Both the position numbers and the translations under genes were made by a program. Shown here one piece after another: positions 29,331 to 40,164 of a stretch of DNA of 49,740 bases (positions are counted from its first letter, which is position 1; each line of letters starts with the position of its first letter). The notes under the pieces were generated by a model. That model did not search any database. It was not told the DNA's origin and saw only the letters and a program-made list of their open reading frames with translations. Origin of the DNA: Bacteroidales bacterium (lineage in GTDB: Bacteria; Bacteroidota; Bacteroidia; Bacteroidales; UBA932); the NCBI GenBank assembly GCA_017561865.1, contig JAFZBH010000012.1, forward strand, positions 1 through 49,740, read 5' to 3'.

Positions 29331-30131
29331 GAATTCGATCACCTCGCCGTCCTGGCCCGCGACCGAGTCCGGGAAGACGGCGCGGCACTCCGACAGCAGG
29401 GCGTCGAAATCCGTGATCCGCGAGGAATAATGCCCGATCAGCAGGCGCGCAGCCCCGGCGTCGCGGGCGCAGCGGGCGGCCTGTTCTCCGGTAGAATGCC
29501 CGCGCGCGGCGGCCTTGTCGGCCATCTCGGCGGGATAGGTCGCCTCGTGGTAGAGCAGGTCCACGCCCCGCACCCAGCCGGCCAGCTCCGGGAAAGGAGC
29601 GGTGTCGGAGCAATAGGCAAAGGATTTGGCGTGATAGGCCGGGTTCTCGAGACGGTGCCTTTCCGTCACGGTCTCGTCGAAGCGCCAGCCGTAGCACTCG
29701 ATCTTGTGGTTCAGCGGGAAAGCACTGACGGTCAGCCATTTGGACGTGTGCACCAGCTGCGGCTCCCGGCAGTCGACCGCCGTGAAGACGATCTCATAGA
29801 GGGTCCCTTCGCCGAAGAAGCTCCGGTAGAAATTCAGCACGGAGCCCAGCGCCTGCGGGCCGTAGATGTACAGCGGAGCCGTCCGGCCGTACATCGCCAT
29901 CGTGTTCAGCAGGCCGAACAGGCCGAACAGATGGTCGCCGTGGATGTGGGAGATGAACACCGCCTCCACCTTCAGGAAAGACAGGTGGGCACGCCGCATC
30001 TGCTGCTGCGTGCCCTCCCCGCAATCCAGAAGGAACAAGCGCCCGTGCACGGCGAGCACCTGGGCGCTTGGGTTCCTATCAGAAATGGGCATGGCCGAAG
30101 CCGTGCCCATTATCGTGAGTGTGAAGTTCAT
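29328..30131 (-). CDS. rnz: Ribonuclease Z
   Basis: A 267-residue metallo-beta-lactamase-fold endonuclease that trims tRNA 3' ends. The N-terminus FTLTIMGTASAMPISDRNPS and LLDCGEGTQQQMRRA are family blocks. The zinc site HIHGDH lies at residues 62-67, with further ligands in LNHKIE, YCSDTAP and LIGHYSSR. It is shorter than the roughly 305-residue form of many bacteria, with a reduced exosite arm between GPQALGSVLNFY and the C-terminus, but all zinc ligands appear present. It starts 6 bases after the rpsA stop and is probably co-transcribed with it. Confidence 0.93.
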   Translation of the reverse strand: MNFTLTIMGTASAMPISDRNPSAQVLAVHGRLFLLDCGEGTQQQMRRAHLSFLKVEAVFISHIHGDHLFGLFGLLNTMAMYGRTAPLYIYGPQALGSVLNFYRSFFGEGTLYEIVFTAVDCREPQLVHTSKWLTVSAFPLNHKIECYGWRFDETVTERHRLENPAYHAKSFAYCSDTAPFPELAGWVRGVDLLYHEATYPAEMADKAAARGHSTGEQAARCARDAGAARLLIGHYSSRITDFDALLSECRAVFPDSVAGQDGEVIEF

Positions 30132-30137
30132 CGGAAA

Positions 30138-31988
30138 TTACTCGCCTTTCTCGAGTCTTTCCTTCAGCGCGGCCAGGGCGTCGATGTCGCCGAGCGTGGT
30201 CTTCTCCACGTTGGAGTTGACCTTCTTGACGGCCTTCTTGGTGCTCTCGGCCTCGCTCGCGGCGGCGCGCTCCTTTACCTCCTGGTAGGTGCGCACGTGG
30301 CTGAGGAGAATCCGGCGGGTGGAGCGACGGAGCTCGACCACCTTGAACGGAAGGGTCTCGCCGGCGACGGCCTGCTTGCCGTCCTCCTTGATGAGCTCGC
30401 GGTTGAACGCGAAGCCCTCGGCGTCACCCTCGAGGGTGATGTTGGCGCCCTTGTCGGTCGTGGAAGCGATGGTGCCCTCCACGGTGGAGCCGACCGGGAA
30501 CTTGGCCTCGATCTCGTCCCAAGGGTTCGGGACCAGCTGCTTGTGACCCAGGCTCAGTTTGTGGTTCTGCTCGTCGAACTCGAGGATCTGGACGTCGATC
30601 TCGTCGCCGGGGGCGACCACCTCGGACGGGTGCTTGATCTTGTTCCAGCTCAGGTCGCTGATGTGCACGAGGCCCTCCACGCCGTCCTCCAGCTCGGCGA
30701 ACACGCCGAAGTTGGTGATGTTGCGGACGGTGGCCTTGTGGCGGCTGCCGACGGGATACTTCTCGCGGATGCTCTCCCAAGGGTTCGGCATCAACTGCTT
30801 CAGGCCGAGGGAAATCTTGCGGGCTTCACGGTCGATGGAAAGCACCTGGGCTTCCACCTCGTCGCCGACCTTGAGGAACTCCTGGGCGGAGTGCAGCCTT
30901 GGGGACCAGGACATCTCGGACACGTGCACAAGACCCTCCACGCCCGGCTCGATCTCGATGAAGGCGCCGTAGTCTGCGATGAGGATGACCTTGCCCTTGA
31001 CCTTGTCGCCTTCCTTGAGGTTGGCGTCCAGGTTCTCCCACGGGTGCGGGGTGAGCTGCTTGAGACCGAGCGCGATGCGCTTCTGCTGCTCGTTGAAGTC
31101 GAGCACGACCACCTTGATCTTCTCGTCCAGGGCGACAACCTCCTCGGGATGGTTGACGCGGCCCCAGCTGAGGTCGGTGATGTGGATCAGACCGTCCACG
31201 CCGCCGAGGTCCACGAACACGCCGTAGTTGGTGATGTTCTTGACCACGCCTTCGAGGACCTGGCCCTTCTCCAGCTTGCTGATGAGCTCGGCACGCTTCG
31301 CCTCCTGCTCGGCCTCGAGCAGCGCCTTGTGGCTGACGACGACGTTGCGGAACTCCTGGTTGATCTTGACGATCTTGCAGTCGATGTTCTGGTTGACGAA
31401 CTGATCGTAGTCACGGATGGGCTTGATGTCGATCTGGCTGCCCGGCAGGAAAGCCTCGATGCCGAACACGTCGACGATCATACCGCCCTTCGTGCGGGTC
31501 TTGACGAAGCCCTTGACGATCTCGTCGTTCTCATAGGCCTCGTTGACCCTATCCCAAGACTTGAGGGTGCGGGCCTTGCGGTGGGAAAGCACCAGCTGGC
31601 CCTTCTTGTCCTCCGCGGACTCGACATACACTTCCACCTTGTCGCCGACCTTGATGTCGGGATCGTAGCGGAACTCGGACACGGGGATGACGCCCTCGCT
31701 CTTGCCGCCGATCGTCACGACGACCTCGCGCTTGTTGACGGCGGTCACTTCACCCTCGACCACTTCGTTCTCGACGACCTTGGACAGGGTGGCGCCGTAA
31801 GCGTCCTCGATGGCCTTCTTGTCGGTGCTGCCGTAGACATCACCGCCCTCGAAGGCATCCCAGTCGAAGTCTTCCGGCTTCACGGACGCATTGATCCGCA
31901 CACCGGCAGCCTTGGTTTCTTTTTTCTCCTGGGGGGCTTCCACGACGGGGGCCTCGGCCACAGGAACTTCATTCTTGATTTCTTCCAT
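30138..31988 (-). CDS. rpsA: 30S ribosomal protein S1
   Basis: A 616-residue protein with six S1 RNA-binding domains. Their starts read VEGEVTAVNKREVVVTIGG, VKGFVKTRTKGGMIVDVFG, LEGVVKNITNYGVFVDLGG, VKGKVILIADYGAFIEIEPG, HKATVRNITNFGVFAELEDG and VEGTIASTTDKGANITLEGD. Domains 3-5 carry the GLxHxxxxS core that binds mRNA. The N-terminal 30 residues are acidic and low-complexity (VPVAEAPVVEAPQEKKETKA), as in other Bacteroidota S1 proteins. S1 brings mRNA to the 30S subunit, which matters in a group whose genes often lack ribosome binding sites. The leader is about 70 nt long. rnz follows 6 bases downstream. Confidence 0.96.
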   Translation of the reverse strand: MEEIKNEVPVAEAPVVEAPQEKKETKAAGVRINASVKPEDFDWDAFEGGDVYGSTDKKAIEDAYGATLSKVVENEVVEGEVTAVNKREVVVTIGGKSEGVIPVSEFRYDPDIKVGDKVEVYVESAEDKKGQLVLSHRKARTLKSWDRVNEAYENDEIVKGFVKTRTKGGMIVDVFGIEAFLPGSQIDIKPIRDYDQFVNQNIDCKIVKINQEFRNVVVSHKALLEAEQEAKRAELISKLEKGQVLEGVVKNITNYGVFVDLGGVDGLIHITDLSWGRVNHPEEVVALDEKIKVVVLDFNEQQKRIALGLKQLTPHPWENLDANLKEGDKVKGKVILIADYGAFIEIEPGVEGLVHVSEMSWSPRLHSAQEFLKVGDEVEAQVLSIDREARKISLGLKQLMPNPWESIREKYPVGSRHKATVRNITNFGVFAELEDGVEGLVHISDLSWNKIKHPSEVVAPGDEIDVQILEFDEQNHKLSLGHKQLVPNPWDEIEAKFPVGSTVEGTIASTTDKGANITLEGDAEGFAFNRELIKEDGKQAVAGETLPFKVVELRRSTRRILLSHVRTYQEVKERAAASEAESTKKAVKKVNSNVEKTTLGDIDALAALKERLEKGE

Positions 31989-32061
31989 TGTGTTGATAAA
32001 TCAAACTAGTAGTTAAACAATATTTCTTGTCCCGCCGGCAGGGTGCCGGATTTCGGGCGCG

Positions 32062-32069
32062 CAAAGTTA
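32062..32069 (-). promoter_or_regulatory. Bacteroidota -7 element for rpsA
   Basis: The minus strand reads TAACTTTG, a perfect match, 73 bases before the rpsA ATG. The 129-base gap to recR also carries the recR promoter, with the two -7 boxes 21 bases apart and facing away from each other. Confidence 0.6.
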
Positions 32070-32090
32070 GCAAATAATTCTGATTTTCAC

Positions 32091-32098
32091 TACCTTTG
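32091..32098 (+). promoter_or_regulatory. Bacteroidota -7 element for recR
   Basis: TACCTTTG is a perfect match, 19 bases before the recR ATG. It is divergent from the rpsA promoter. Confidence 0.6.
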
Positions 32099-32117
32099 TA
32101 TTTCAGATTTGTGAAAA

Positions 32118-32795
32118 ATGTATCAGAACGGCAAATACCCCTCCGAAGTCCTCCGCGAAGCGGTCGAAGCCATCGGCTCGCTGCCGGGCGTGGGCTCGCG
32201 CAGCGCCCTGCGCCTGGCCCTGCACCTGCTGGGCCAGCCCGCGGAGAACATCCGCCACTTCGCCTCGGCGGTCGGGCGTCTTGCCGACGACGTACATTAT
32301 TGCCGGACCTGCCAGATGATCGCCGACTCGGACACCTGCCCGATCTGCGCCGACAGCACGCGCGACCACCGCACCATCTGCGTGGTGGAAAGCGTGCGGG
32401 ACGTGATGAGCATCGAGGCGACGGGCCAGTACCGGGGCGTGTACCACGTCCTCGGCGGGGTCATCTCCCCCATCGACGGGATCGGTCCTTCGGACGTTCG
32501 CATCAAGGAGCTGGTGGAGCGTATCGACCGGATGGTCGCGGGGGACGCCGCAGACAGTGATTCCGGGCCAAGCCGGGAAATCTTCCCGGCCCCGGTTCCG
32601 CCCGAAATCATCCTGGCGCTGTCCGGCGATGTCGAAGGGGAAACGACTTCCTTATATATCTACCGCCAGATCGAGGGGCGCGGCGTCAAGGTCTCCACCC
32701 TCGCCCGCGGCCTGGGCTTCGGCGACGACCTCGAATACGCCGACTCCCTCACCCTCGGCCGCTCGCTGCTCGCGCGGCAACCATTCAAGCCTTAA
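32118..32795 (+). CDS. recR: Recombination mediator protein RecR
   Basis: A 225-residue RecF-pathway protein that, with RecO and RecF, helps load RecA at single-strand gaps. The helix-hairpin-helix is at IGSLPGVGSRSALRLALHLL, the four-Cys zinc finger at CRTCQMIADSDTCPIC, and the TOPRIM domain follows (VVESVRDVMSIEATGQYRGV, YHVLGGVISPIDGIGP). About 15 extra residues (GDAADSDSGPSREIFPAP) sit in the TOPRIM domain before EIILALSGDVEGE, compared with the usual 200-residue form. Its TAA shares the palindrome TTAA with the stop of the convergent mntP gene. Confidence 0.96.
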   Translation: MYQNGKYPSEVLREAVEAIGSLPGVGSRSALRLALHLLGQPAENIRHFASAVGRLADDVHYCRTCQMIADSDTCPICADSTRDHRTICVVESVRDVMSIEATGQYRGVYHVLGGVISPIDGIGPSDVRIKELVERIDRMVAGDAADSDSGPSREIFPAPVPPEIILALSGDVEGETTSLYIYRQIEGRGVKVSTLARGLGFGDDLEYADSLTLGRSLLARQPFKP

Positions 32796-33340
32796 AACAA
32801 CAGGGAAACCCCGATACCGATCAGGACCAGGCCGCCGATGATTTCAGCCCAGCGGCCGAAACGTTTGCCGACGGCACTCCCGCCGCGAAGACCCGCGATG
32901 ACGGACAGGGCCGTGATGACGAAAACGGAAACGAGAAGCGGCAGGAAACCCGCGAAGGAGACGTCCTCCATCGACTGCGCCACGCCCACGGCGAGTGCGT
33001 CGATGCTTGTGGCCACGCCACCGACGATGACATTGCGCAGGCCGTCCAGGTTCCGTACTTCTTCTTTACCCCGGATGCCTTCGATGAGCATCGATCCTCC
33101 CACATAAAGCAGCATCAGGAAGGCGATGATGTGGGATATCTTCTCGACCAGGCCGACGAAAAGATAGCCGAACGCCCAGCCGACGGCCAGCAGGCCGGCC
33201 TGGATGACGGCGAAGGCAAACGCCACGGCCAATACGCGTTTCCAGCGGACGTCACGCAGGGTGACGCCGGAGCACAGCGAGACCGCGAAACAGTCGGCGC
33301 ACAGCGACGCCGCAACCAGAATGGCTTCCAGAATTCCCAT
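32792..33340 (-). CDS. mntP: Manganese efflux pump MntP
   Basis: A 182-residue integral membrane protein with six predicted spans, the size of the MntP/DUF204 family that exports Mn2+. The paired Asp motifs are visible as LCADCFAVSL in span 1 and SIDALAVGVAQ in span 4; these repeats with intramembrane Asp are typical of the family. It overlaps the convergent recR gene by 4 bases at the stop. A TATCTTTG promoter lies 8 bases before the ATG. No Mn-responsive yybP-ykoY-like leader is possible in so short a 5' end. Confidence 0.92.
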   Translation of the reverse strand: MGILEAILVAASLCADCFAVSLCSGVTLRDVRWKRVLAVAFAFAVIQAGLLAVGWAFGYLFVGLVEKISHIIAFLMLLYVGGSMLIEGIRGKEEVRNLDGLRNVIVGGVATSIDALAVGVAQSMEDVSFAGFLPLLVSVFVITALSVIAGLRGGSAVGKRFGRWAEIIGGLVLIGIGVSLLF

Positions 33341-33348
33341 TTCAGCCG

Positions 33349-33356
33349 CAAAGATA
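33349..33356 (-). promoter_or_regulatory. Bacteroidota -7 element for mntP
   Basis: The minus strand reads TATCTTTG, 8 bases before the ATG, again predicting a nearly leaderless transcript. The left end of the repeat element at 33388 lies 31 bases upstream. Confidence 0.55.
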
Positions 33357-33387
33357 CTAATTCTTCCTTTATTATTCTCCGCTTTCC

Positions 33388-33482
33388 GCCGGCGGACGGA
33401 GTCTTCCAGACGGGCGGCCGGAAATTATTTTTCGGACAGGTTTGCCGAAAAACCAATTTCCGCTCCGCTTTCCGCCGCCGGC
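33388..33482. repeat. MITE-like element, short copy A (95 bp)
   Basis: Its ends form terminal inverted repeats: reading inward, GCCGGCGGACGGAG on the left and GCCGGCGGCGGAAAGCGGAG on the right. The left 33 bases (33388-33420) are identical to 38689-38721. The right part (33432-33482) matches 38824-38874 with one mismatch. In this copy only 11 bases separate the two conserved blocks, against 102 in copy B. It fills the gap between the divergent mntP and corA promoters. Confidence 0.75.
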
Positions 33483-33484
33483 GG

Positions 33485-33515
33485 GTTGCGAATTGAAAAT
33501 GTTTTTTTACCTTTG
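33485..33515 (+). promoter_or_regulatory. Bacteroidota promoter for corA
   Basis: GTTG (33485-33488), 19 bases, then TACCTTTG (33508-33515). The upstream box begins 3 bases after the MITE-like element ends, so the element may have shaped this promoter. Confidence 0.6.
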
Positions 33516-33519
33516 TAGG

Positions 33520-33598
33520 CTTGCTTCTCCGTGACGCGAGCTATCCCGTAAGTTTAACCCCCTTCCGACAAGTGTGCCGGGACCAACCAGGAAGGAAG
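33520..33598 (+). promoter_or_regulatory. Leader of corA with a possible SD-masking stem
   Basis: This leader of about 79 nt is long compared with neighbouring genes. CCTTCC at 33561-33566 can pair with GGAAGG at 33590-33595, which contains the only strong Shine-Dalgarno-like sequence noted here, next to the ATG at 33599. CCCG (33545) can compete by pairing with CGGG (33578). It does not look like the known Mg2+ M-box. Confidence 0.35.
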
Positions 33599-34552
33599 AT
33601 GATCAAGGTTTTCTACAGACGTGGCGGCCAGATTGCCGTCAGCCAGTCCGAAACGGAGTTTGCTGCTATCGGCAAAGAAAATGTCCTCTGGATAGACCTC
33701 CTGCAGCCGTCAGGAGAGCAGAAGAGGGCTGTCGAGACGTTTCTCGGCACGGAGATCCAGAGCCGTGCCGAAGCGGAGGAGATTGAAAGTTCCTCCCGCT
33801 TCTACGAAGAGAACGGCGCCATTTTCGCCAACACCAATTTCCTCTCCCCATCCTCCGACGAGATGCTGATGGATCCCGTGTCCTTCATCCTCGTGGGAAG
33901 CATCCTCACGACGGTCCGTGAGATTCCGCTGCGTTCGCTGGACACCCTGCAGATGAAGATCCAGGCCCTGCCGGAGCAGTTCCCCGACGGGTTCACCACC
34001 TTCGTGGAGATCATGGACAAGCGCGTGGACCTGGACGCCGACATCGTGGAGCTCATCTCCAAGGACGTGTCGCAGTTCAGCAAGCGCATCAACCAGCAGG
34101 AGGACATCAACGAAGAGTTCCTGCTGGATATCAACCAGTTGCAGGAAAATGCCATGACGGTCCGCGAAAACATCGTGGACAAGCAGCGCCTGATCTCCAA
34201 CATCCTCAAGAGCAAGCTCTGTCCCCGCGACCCGGAGCTGCGGGCGGACCTGAACGTCATCTCCCAGGATATCGCCTCGCTGATCAACCACACCAACTTC
34301 ACCTTCGAACGTCTGGAATACCTGCAGGACACGGTCCTCGGCATTATCAACCTCGACCAGAACAACATCATGAAGATCTTCACCTTCGTGTCGTTGCTGC
34401 TGATGCCGGCCACCCTCGTGGCGAGTTTCTACGGGATGAACGTCACCCTGCCCTTCGCTGAGAAGTGGTGGGCCTGGCTCGCGCTCTTCCTGCTGATGGT
34501 CTGCCTGATCATCAGCATCTGGATCATCTTCAAGCGGAAGAAAATGCTTTAG
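33599..34552 (+). CDS. corA: CorA-family magnesium/cobalt transporter
   Basis: A 317-residue protein with a long cytoplasmic N-terminal domain rich in coiled coil (about residues 130-255, KRVDLDADIVELISKDVSQF). Two C-terminal membrane spans follow, the first ending in the signature YGMNV (Gly-Met-Asn at about 279-281). A short basic tail (FKRKKML) ends the protein. The GMN loop is the selectivity filter of CorA pentamers. The start at 33599 is preferred over an in-frame ATG at 33521, which would fall at the transcript start. The thioredoxin-like gene follows after 2 bases. Confidence 0.93.
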   Translation: MIKVFYRRGGQIAVSQSETEFAAIGKENVLWIDLLQPSGEQKRAVETFLGTEIQSRAEAEEIESSSRFYEENGAIFANTNFLSPSSDEMLMDPVSFILVGSILTTVREIPLRSLDTLQMKIQALPEQFPDGFTTFVEIMDKRVDLDADIVELISKDVSQFSKRINQQEDINEEFLLDINQLQENAMTVRENIVDKQRLISNILKSKLCPRDPELRADLNVISQDIASLINHTNFTFERLEYLQDTVLGIINLDQNNIMKIFTFVSLLLMPATLVASFYGMNVTLPFAEKWWAWLALFLLMVCLIISIWIIFKRKKML

Positions 34553-34554
34553 CC

Positions 34555-35103
34555 ATGAAAAAGAAGATTCTGGGATTCCTGGCATTGGCGGTCATAATCG
34601 TCGTGTCATTCGCAAGCGGCCTGTTCTCGGACCTCGATGAAAACCCGGAAAACGGAACCGGTCAACCCCTGCAGGAGCAGACGGACCAGTTTCCGCCTTC
34701 CGTCAAAAAGGCACCCGACGTCTCGCCGGAAAATATGCTGGACGCCATCCTGGCCCGGTATGCGGGAGAAGTGGTGCTAGTGGACTTCTGGGCCACCTGG
34801 TGCCAGCCCTGCCTGCAGGCCATGGAAAAGCTTGAGCCCCTCAAGGACAGCCGCTTCAAGAATGTGAAGTTCGTCTATGTGACGGATGCCACCTCCCCGA
34901 AGGAAACCTGGGAGCAGATGGTTCCCGGCATTCATGGAGACCACTACTATCTCGAGGGCGCCGGCATGGACCTGATCCTCGGCCAGCTCGGCTCTGGGGG
35001 CTACCCGACCTATCTGGTCGTAGACCGGGAAGGCAATCGGGTCCGGACCTTCATCGGCTACCAGGGCGAGAAGATGCTCAAACTGCTCGACGAGGCGCTC
35101 TGA
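34555..35103 (+). CDS. Membrane-anchored thioredoxin-like protein (TlpA/ResA type)
   Basis: A 182-residue protein with an N-terminal membrane anchor or signal (ILGFLALAVIIVVSFASGLF) and a linker to about residue 60. The thioredoxin fold carries VVLVDFWATWCQPCLQAME, active-site Cys at about 83 and 86. The cis-Pro region is GGYPTYLVVDREG. It faces the periplasm and is likely a thiol reductase or a disulfide-relay partner. It starts 2 bases after corA, so the two are co-transcribed, although no functional link is evident. GH2 follows after 38 bases. Confidence 0.9.
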   Translation: MKKKILGFLALAVIIVVSFASGLFSDLDENPENGTGQPLQEQTDQFPPSVKKAPDVSPENMLDAILARYAGEVVLVDFWATWCQPCLQAMEKLEPLKDSRFKNVKFVYVTDATSPKETWEQMVPGIHGDHYYLEGAGMDLILGQLGSGGYPTYLVVDREGNRVRTFIGYQGEKMLKLLDEAL

Positions 35104-35135
35104 GACTGGATCTGTATCAACAAATAACCACATAA

Positions 35136-38102
<2,967 letters not shown>

Positions 38103-38116
38103 CGATTGAGGGGGAA

Positions 38117-38632
38117 TCAGAAGTTGAAGGCGAAGCTGCAGTACAGGAGATTGGGCTTGGCGTACACATTGACATATCCGTCGTAGCGTGAATATTCCGT
38201 AACCTTTGACACGGAATACTCATAGCCGAGACGGATGCTGTAGCGGCCGAAATCCACGCCGCCGCCCAAGGCGACACCATAACCCAAGTACTCGCTGTCG
38301 GGACCGATGCGCAGTCCGGTACGGACGGCGGCAAAGGGACTGACCGGACGGTTGATGAAATTATACTTCGCATCCAGGAAAACCGGGATGTAATAATCCC
38401 CGTTCAGGTCGATGCCTGCGCCCAGGCCGGCTCCGACAAAGGATCCGTCCCCGAAACTATACCCTTGGGTGGTGGTCAACTGGGCGATACCGCCCACCTT
38501 ATCTTTGCCGAACACGGCATAATTACCGATCTCAACATTGCCCCGATATCCTTTCCGGAACATCCGGCTCTCCTGCGCGGAAAGCACCGCACAACCGAGA
38601 ATCAACACAAAAACCAATAGAATCTTTTTCAT
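38117..38632 (-). CDS. Small outer-membrane beta-barrel protein
   Basis: A 171-residue protein with a signal peptide ending VLSAQ. It alternates short amphipathic strands and tight turns (VGGIAQLTTTQGYSFGDGSF, LGYGVALGGGVDFGRYSIRL) and ends in an aromatic residue (CSFAFNF). This fits an eight-stranded barrel of the OmpA/OmpX kind, common in Bacteroidota. Its specific role is unknown. It is convergent with the GH2 gene (14 bases between stops) and has its own promoter. Confidence 0.8.
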   Translation of the reverse strand: MKKILLVFVLILGCAVLSAQESRMFRKGYRGNVEIGNYAVFGKDKVGGIAQLTTTQGYSFGDGSFVGAGLGAGIDLNGDYYIPVFLDAKYNFINRPVSPFAAVRTGLRIGPDSEYLGYGVALGGGVDFGRYSIRLGYEYSVSKVTEYSRYDGYVNVYAKPNLLYCSFAFNF

Positions 38633-38654
38633 AATCGTTCACAATTTGGGGCCG

Positions 38655-38662
38655 CAAAGATA
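38655..38662 (-). promoter_or_regulatory. Bacteroidota -7 element for the barrel protein
   Basis: The minus strand reads TATCTTTG, 22 bases before the ATG, in an AT-rich stretch. MITE-like copy B begins 27 bases further upstream. Confidence 0.6.
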
Positions 38663-38688
38663 ATAAAATTTTTAAAAAACCCACTACA

Positions 38689-38874
38689 GCCGGCGGACGG
38701 AGTCTTCCAGACGGGCGGCCGCTCTATATGGCGGGGCATATCCCCGAACCCCTGCGGCGCTCAAGTCCCTTTCCGACTTTGCACGGCAAAGTCCCGGGAC
38801 CGCGCCGGTCGGCTGATGCCGACTCGGACAGGTTTGCCGAAAAACCAATTTCCGCTCCGCTATCCGCCGCCGGC
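38689..38874. repeat. MITE-like element, long copy B (186 bp)
   Basis: It has the same ends as copy A (33388-33482). The interior is 102 bases instead of 11 and is packed with hairpins: GGGG/CCCC near 38732-38745, GACTTTGC/GCAAAGTC (38775-38782 with 38786-38793) and GTCGGC/GCCGAC (38808-38813 with 38818-38823). The longer copy is probably the ancestral form and copy A an internal deletion. No transposase reading frame is present. Confidence 0.75.
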
Positions 38875-38908
38875 TGCAGAGCAACGCAGCCGCTGATTTA
38901 ATTTAATT

Positions 38909-39075
38909 GCAGCAGCCGGAGCGTGGGGCGTGCGGAGGCCTGCGCACGTTTGCCCCGCGCAGTCGGGGGCCGTGCGTGGGGTGGGCCGGAGCGGCTGCTG
39001 CCCGGCTGGGAGCCATAACGAAGACCCGGGGTCCACGGGAGCATTTTTCGCTCACGGGGATCCCGGGACTTCGTT
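38909..39075 (-). repeat. Structured two-hairpin element, copy 2, after fba
   Basis: In fba sense it begins 17 bases after the stop with CGAAGTC. A hairpin (39017-39030 with 39062-39075) caps an inner stem GAGC/GCTC with a 7-base loop (39039-39053). A long hairpin is closed by GCAGCAGCCG (38909-38918) and CGGCTGCTGC (38992-39001). The core matches copy 1 (27840-28034) exactly over 17 bases (38962-38978) and 11 bases (38937-38947). The closing stem is GCGACAGCCG in copy 1 and GCAGCAGCCG here, with both sides changed to stay paired. Confidence 0.75.
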
Positions 39076-39090
39076 GGCGGAATAAAAGGA

Positions 39091-40092
39091 CTAGCGGGCC
39101 TTGCCGTTCGAGCCGAGGACGTTGATGATCTTGTGGACGTACATCTTCTTCATCTCCTCGCGCGCCGGCTTCAGATACTGGCGCGGATCGAAATGACCCG
39201 GATTCTCGGCGAGGTGCTTGCGCACCGCGGCCGTCATCGCCAGGCGGCTGTCCGAATCGATGTTGATCTTACACACTGCGCTCTTCGCGGCCTTGCGCAG
39301 CTGAGACTCGGGAATGCCGATCGCGTTGGGCAGCTTGCCGCCGAACTGATTGCACATATCCACATACTCCTGCGGCACGGAAGAAGACCCGTGAAGCACG
39401 ATCGGGAAGCCCGGAAGCTTCTTCTCGATGGCCTTCAGCACATCAAAAGCGAGGGGCGGCGGGACCAGCTTGCCGTTCTCGTCGCGCGTGCACTGCTCCG
39501 GCGTGAACTTGTAGGCGCCGTGGGACGTACCGATGGAGATGGCGAGCGAGTCGCACTTGGTCTTCTTCACGAAGTCGATCACCTCCTCGGGCTTGGTGTA
39601 GTGGGACACCGCGGAGGACACCTCGTCCTCGACACCGGCCAGCACGCCGAGCTCAGCCTCGACGGTCACGTCGTGCTTATGGGCGTAGTTGACCACCTTG
39701 CGGGTCAGCTTCACGTTCTCCTCGTAAGGCAGCGAGGAAGCGTCGATCATCACGGAAGAGAAACCGAAATCCACGCAGCTCTTGCACAGCTCGTAGCTGT
39801 CGCCGTGGTCCAGGTGAAGGACGATCTGGGGCTTCTTCCAGCCAAGCTCCTTGGCATATTCGACGGCACCCTGGGCCATATAGCGCAGCAGGGTCTGGTT
39901 GGCGTAGTTGCGGGCGCCCTTGGATACCTGCAGGATCACAGGGGACTTCGTCTCGGCAGCGGCCTGGATAATGGCCTGCAGCTGCTCCATATTGTTGAAA
40001 TTGAAAGCGGGGATGGCATAACCGCCCTTGACGGCCTTCGCGAACATCTCGCGGGTGTTCACAAGACCCAGTTCTTTGAATGAAACCTTCAT
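39091..40092 (-). CDS. fba: Class II fructose-bisphosphate aldolase
   Basis: A 333-residue zinc-dependent aldolase of glycolysis and gluconeogenesis, splitting fructose 1,6-bisphosphate into dihydroxyacetone phosphate and glyceraldehyde 3-phosphate. The zinc and substrate residues are visible in VLHLDHGDS (His93, Asp95, His96), VEAELGVLAGVEDE and SIGTSHGAYKF, with a further His in FPIVLHGSSS and the phosphate-binding CKINIDSDSR. Its length suits the long-chain class II type. It has its own promoter, divergent from gmk. Its 3' region carries the structured element at 38909-39075, which may act as its terminator or mRNA stabiliser. Confidence 0.96.
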   Translation of the reverse strand: MKVSFKELGLVNTREMFAKAVKGGYAIPAFNFNNMEQLQAIIQAAAETKSPVILQVSKGARNYANQTLLRYMAQGAVEYAKELGWKKPQIVLHLDHGDSYELCKSCVDFGFSSVMIDASSLPYEENVKLTRKVVNYAHKHDVTVEAELGVLAGVEDEVSSAVSHYTKPEEVIDFVKKTKCDSLAISIGTSHGAYKFTPEQCTRDENGKLVPPPLAFDVLKAIEKKLPGFPIVLHGSSSVPQEYVDMCNQFGGKLPNAIGIPESQLRKAAKSAVCKINIDSDSRLAMTAAVRKHLAENPGHFDPRQYLKPAREEMKKMYVHKIINVLGSNGKAR

Positions 40093-40130
40093 AAAAATAT
40101 AAATTTGTGACTAAGATTCAGTAAATCGTG

Positions 40131-40148
40131 CAAAAATAACTATTTTTG
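40131..40148. promoter_or_regulatory. Back-to-back -7 elements of fba and gmk
   Basis: CAAAAATA (40131-40138) is TATTTTTG for fba on the minus strand. TATTTTTG at 40141-40148 is the same octamer for gmk on the plus strand. Only 2 bases (AC) separate them, so the whole is an 18-base near-palindrome and polymerase can probably occupy only one direction at a time. Confidence 0.65.
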
Positions 40149-40164
40149 TGGAAAACACCGCATA

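Noticed and set aside
29430-32009. An 859-codon plus-strand frame opposite rnz and rpsA
   Set aside because: It spans two well-supported genes on the other strand. Its Leu/Val/Asp-rich translation shows no family signature.
33520-33598. Known Mg2+ (M-box) or Mn2+ riboswitch before corA
   Set aside because: The leader is far shorter than an M-box and lacks recognisable conserved segments of either class.
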